From positions 1-56,196 of the forward strand of contig CASDPK010000013.1 of assembly GCA_949282555.1 (NCBI GenBank): DNA of 56,196 nt. The letters run 5' to 3'. Below are positions 54,251-56,196 of this stretch, piece by piece; positions within the stretch are counted from its first letter, which is position 1; each line of letters starts with the position of its first letter. Below the pieces are notes generated by a model. It was not told the DNA's origin and did no database searches. It worked only from the letters and a program-made list of their open reading frames with translations. The position numbers and the translations under genes are program-made. The stretch is from an uncultured Lentisphaeraceae bacterium (GTDB lineage Bacteria; Verrucomicrobiota; Kiritimatiellia; RFP12; DVOR01).

Positions 54251-54259
54251 TGCTATGAT
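54251..54259 (+). promoter_or_regulatory. Extended -10 promoter of the sulfatase gene
   Basis: TGC-TATGAT, 29 bases before the ATG, with AAAGGA in between. Confidence 0.5.
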
Positions 54260-54288
54260 TGCAAGTCAACGAAGCGAAAGGATTCCCC

Positions 54289-55830
54289 ATGAACCGTCGT
54301 ACATTCTTGAAGAGCCTTGGACTCGGCGCAGCGGCATTGTGCCTCCCAAGCACGACCTTTGCATCCACGACCGCAACGACAAAGCGTCCCCGCAATATTG
54401 TTCTGATTTTGGCCGATGACCTTGGCTGGGGAGATGTGAGCTGCTACGGCTCCACGCCAGGGCTGACCCCGTTTTTGGATCAGTATGTCAAGGGAGGCGT
54501 TCGTTTCACGGACGCGCACTCTCCGGCCTCGACGTGTACACCGACCCGTTACGCCGTTTTCACCGGACAATATGCCTGGCGAAAGCCCGGCACCGGGATT
54601 GCCCCGGGGGATGCCGCATTGCTGATCGATACCACGCTTCCCACGTTGCCCAAATTGATGCAACAATCGGGCATGGTGACGGGTGCCGTGGGCAAATGGC
54701 ATTTGGGCATGGGCCCTGGGCCCGGCAAGACCGATTGGAACAAACCCATCTCGCCCTCCGGCAACGATGTCGGCTTCGATTACACCTTCCTCATGGCGGC
54801 CACCGCGGATCGCACGCCGTGTGTGTACGTGGAAAATGGGCTTGTCGTTGGCCTTGATCCCAACGATCCCATCGAAGTGAACTACAAGCACAATTATCCC
54901 GGGGAACCGGATGGCAAGCGTGACCGTGCCACGCTCAAAATGGACTGGGATGTCGGGCACAATCAAGCCGTCGTCAACGGAATTGGCCGAATCGGCTACA
55001 TGAAGGGCGGAAAGAAGGCGCGATGGGTGGACGAGGATATGGCGGATATCTTCGTCGAGAAGGCCAACGCATTTATCGAAAAGAACAAAGACAAACCCTT
55101 CTTCCTCTATCTCGGCACCAACGACATCCATGTGCCCCGCGTCCCCCACCCCCGCTTTGTCGGGAAGACGCCTTTTGGGCCGCGAGGCGATGCCACCTAT
55201 CAATTTGATGACAGTGTGCGCCGGGTCATCGAAAAACTTCGTGTGTTGGGCCTTGAGAAAGAGACGCTCGTCGTCATCACTTCCGATAACGGCCCCATGG
55301 TGAACGATGGCTACAAAGACAAAGCCGTTGAACTCCTTGGCAACCACAAGCCCTCCGGCGACTGGCGCGGGCACAAGTATACGCCTTACGAAGGTGGACA
55401 CCGTCTTCCCTTCATTGTTTCTTGGCCTGGGACCATTCCCGGTGGCGGAACCAATGCCGCCCTTGTTTCCCTCGTGGATCTCGGAGCCACTTTCGCGGCG
55501 TTGCGCGGGGTGCAGTTGTCCCCCGATGCGCTTCCGGACTCCTTTGACCAGAGCGCGACCTTCCTTGACGCATCCGCTCCGAGTGCTCGCAAAAACATGG
55601 TTTGCCAAGATTTCCGGCTCAACTTGCGTGAAGGGAACTGGAAATACATTGTCCCCGGCCCCGCAAGGAATGCGCCCACGGAACGCCATGATCCGCTCAA
55701 CGGCCAACTCTACGATCTGAGCGCGGATCCTAGTGAGAAGCAAAACCTCGTCAAAAAACACCCAGAGCGAGCCAAGGCGATGCATGCCACCTTGCTGAAG
55801 ATCATCAAAGCAGGACGCTCTCGGCCGTAA
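54289..55830 (+). CDS. Secreted type I sulfatase
   Basis: Removes sulfate esters from polysaccharides such as mucin, carrageenan or glycosaminoglycans. 513 residues. The N-terminus MNRRTFLKSLGLGAAALCL looks like a twin-arginine (Tat) signal. LILADDLGWGDVSCYG holds metal ligands; the sulfatase signature CTPTR (Cys83) carries the cysteine to be turned into formylglycine, followed by GKWHLGMGP and TSDNGPM. The Cys-type site needs FGE or the anaerobic maturase AtsB; neither is in the window, because the SUMF1-like domain at 34.3-35.0 kb lacks its cysteines. AAAGGA precedes the ATG. Confidence 0.93.
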   Translation: MNRRTFLKSLGLGAAALCLPSTTFASTTATTKRPRNIVLILADDLGWGDVSCYGSTPGLTPFLDQYVKGGVRFTDAHSPASTCTPTRYAVFTGQYAWRKPGTGIAPGDAALLIDTTLPTLPKLMQQSGMVTGAVGKWHLGMGPGPGKTDWNKPISPSGNDVGFDYTFLMAATADRTPCVYVENGLVVGLDPNDPIEVNYKHNYPGEPDGKRDRATLKMDWDVGHNQAVVNGIGRIGYMKGGKKARWVDEDMADIFVEKANAFIEKNKDKPFFLYLGTNDIHVPRVPHPRFVGKTPFGPRGDATYQFDDSVRRVIEKLRVLGLEKETLVVITSDNGPMVNDGYKDKAVELLGNHKPSGDWRGHKYTPYEGGHRLPFIVSWPGTIPGGGTNAALVSLVDLGATFAALRGVQLSPDALPDSFDQSATFLDASAPSARKNMVCQDFRLNLREGNWKYIVPGPARNAPTERHDPLNGQLYDLSADPSEKQNLVKKHPERAKAMHATLLKIIKAGRSRP

Positions 55831-55857
55831 TCTGCGTTGATCGTATTGCCGTTTGTC

Positions 55858-55903
55858 ACACAAAGCCTCGACGTTATGGAACGTCGAGGCTTTGTGTCTT
55901 GTT
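55858..55903 (+). terminator. Terminator of the sulfatase gene
   Basis: Perfect 18-bp stem ACACAAAGCCTCGACGTT / AACGTCGAGGCTTTGTGT with an ATGG loop, then CTTGTT. Confidence 0.9.
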
Positions 55904-55905
55904 AT

Positions 55906-56196
55906 CCAGCACGTAAGATATAAAGACAAGATATCACTTAACGCATCAATCTCACTCGCGAAGACCTCTGTGGCAAAAGGCACTGTTTCACCACAATGAG
56001 GCCCGGTCACCATTCGCATTTTTGGGACTGTCGTCCATCATCTGAGATTGTGGAACATCATAACAGTAACACATTGTTTTTTCAACCAATCACTGTAAGA
56101 CAGGCTTATCCCGGAAAATTTCGGGATAAATTATCCCACATTTTTGTATCCGATTGATTGTATAGATGGATAAATATTATTAAAGAAAAGATCCGA
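55906..56196. other. AT-rich non-coding end with TTATCCC repeats
   Basis: No convincing gene. From about 56030 the base composition falls well below the GC-rich rest. TTATCCCG (56106-56113) and CGGGATAA (56122-56129) form a perfect inverted repeat, and a third TTATCCCA follows at 56131. The last 50 bases are nearly all A/T. It could be a promoter or operator for a gene beyond the window, or the edge of a different region. Confidence 0.4.

Noticed and set aside
1..56196. tRNA, rRNA, CRISPR arrays, transposases or phage genes
   Set aside because: No tRNA T-arm pattern in a cloverleaf context, no regularly spaced direct repeats, and no integrase or transposase motifs were seen by eye. A tRNAscan or CRISPR scan was not possible.

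Overview
The window looks like chromosome from an anaerobic, Gram-negative, saccharolytic bacterium of the PVC superphylum, most likely Kiritimatiellota (Kiritimatiellae). This rests on the gene set, not on a database match. LL-diaminopimelate aminotransferase, type III glutamine synthetase, GTP-type PEP carboxykinase and PPi-type phosphofructokinase occur together with a group-B-like [FeFe] hydrogenase, a secreted sulfatase, secreted glycosidases and an HzsA-related multidomain protein. A lipid A-type acyltransferase and Lol proteins indicate an outer membrane. The DNA is GC-rich except for the last ~200 bases. I found no rRNA, tRNA, CRISPR array, transposase or phage gene, so this is mostly core chromosome with a short polysaccharide-degradation section.

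Layout. 1-4.0 kb: mfd and a lipocalin lipoprotein (+). 4.1-10.3 kb: a tightly coupled minus-strand operon: PLP aminotransferase, EF-hand membrane protein, agmatinase-family enzyme, HAD-like protein, mnmA, with four-base ATGA overlaps. 10.5-13.9 kb: nfo (+) converges on mutS (-). 14.3-18.3 kb: five-gene plus-strand operon (two unknown small proteins, patatin-like phospholipase, signal peptidase I, UDP-galactopyranose mutase). 18.4-22.4 kb: pfp, then dapL/acyltransferase/zinc-ribbon protein (-). 22.5-27.8 kb: glnN, pckG and a GT2 glycosyltransferase (-). 27.9-30.3 kb: a leucine attenuator (leader peptide plus terminator), leuA and a lone fumarase-beta-like gene (+). 30.4-35.0 kb: a PHP phosphoesterase (-) and the HzsA-related protein (+). 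35.2-37.1 kb: lolD and lolC/E (-). 37.3-40.8 kb: thioredoxin-like ferredoxin, hydrogenase, UDP-glucose dehydrogenase and a C_GCAxxG_C_C protein (-). 41.3-42.6 kb: thiC (+). 42.7-48.8 kb: GH3 (-) divergent from a frameshifted alpha-galactosidase-like gene and GH43 (+). 49.0-52.8 kb: DJ-1, rpoN, hydroxyacid dehydrogenase and recO (+). 52.8-55.8 kb: queE and an esterase (-) divergent from a sulfatase (+). The end is AT-rich and non-coding.

Three patterns that gene calling alone does not show stand out. (1) A dispersed intergenic inverted-repeat family built on CTCCGTATC...GATACGGAG has six copies in six separate gaps and none seen inside genes. (2) Seventeen start regions on both strands carry an extended -10 element of the form TTTGCTATACT (TGn plus a TATACT-like hexamer). 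In six genes a -10 hexamer lies only 6-9 bases before the start codon with no Shine-Dalgarno sequence, which predicts leaderless mRNAs. (3) A Leu-rich leader ORF followed by a perfect GC hairpin and T-run precedes leuA, a classical attenuator layout. Other points of note are a C5-tract frameshift that splits the alpha-galactosidase-like gene, a SUMF1/FGE-like domain that lacks the catalytic cysteines, and an unusual operon that couples agmatinase, HAD and EF-hand membrane proteins to mnmA.
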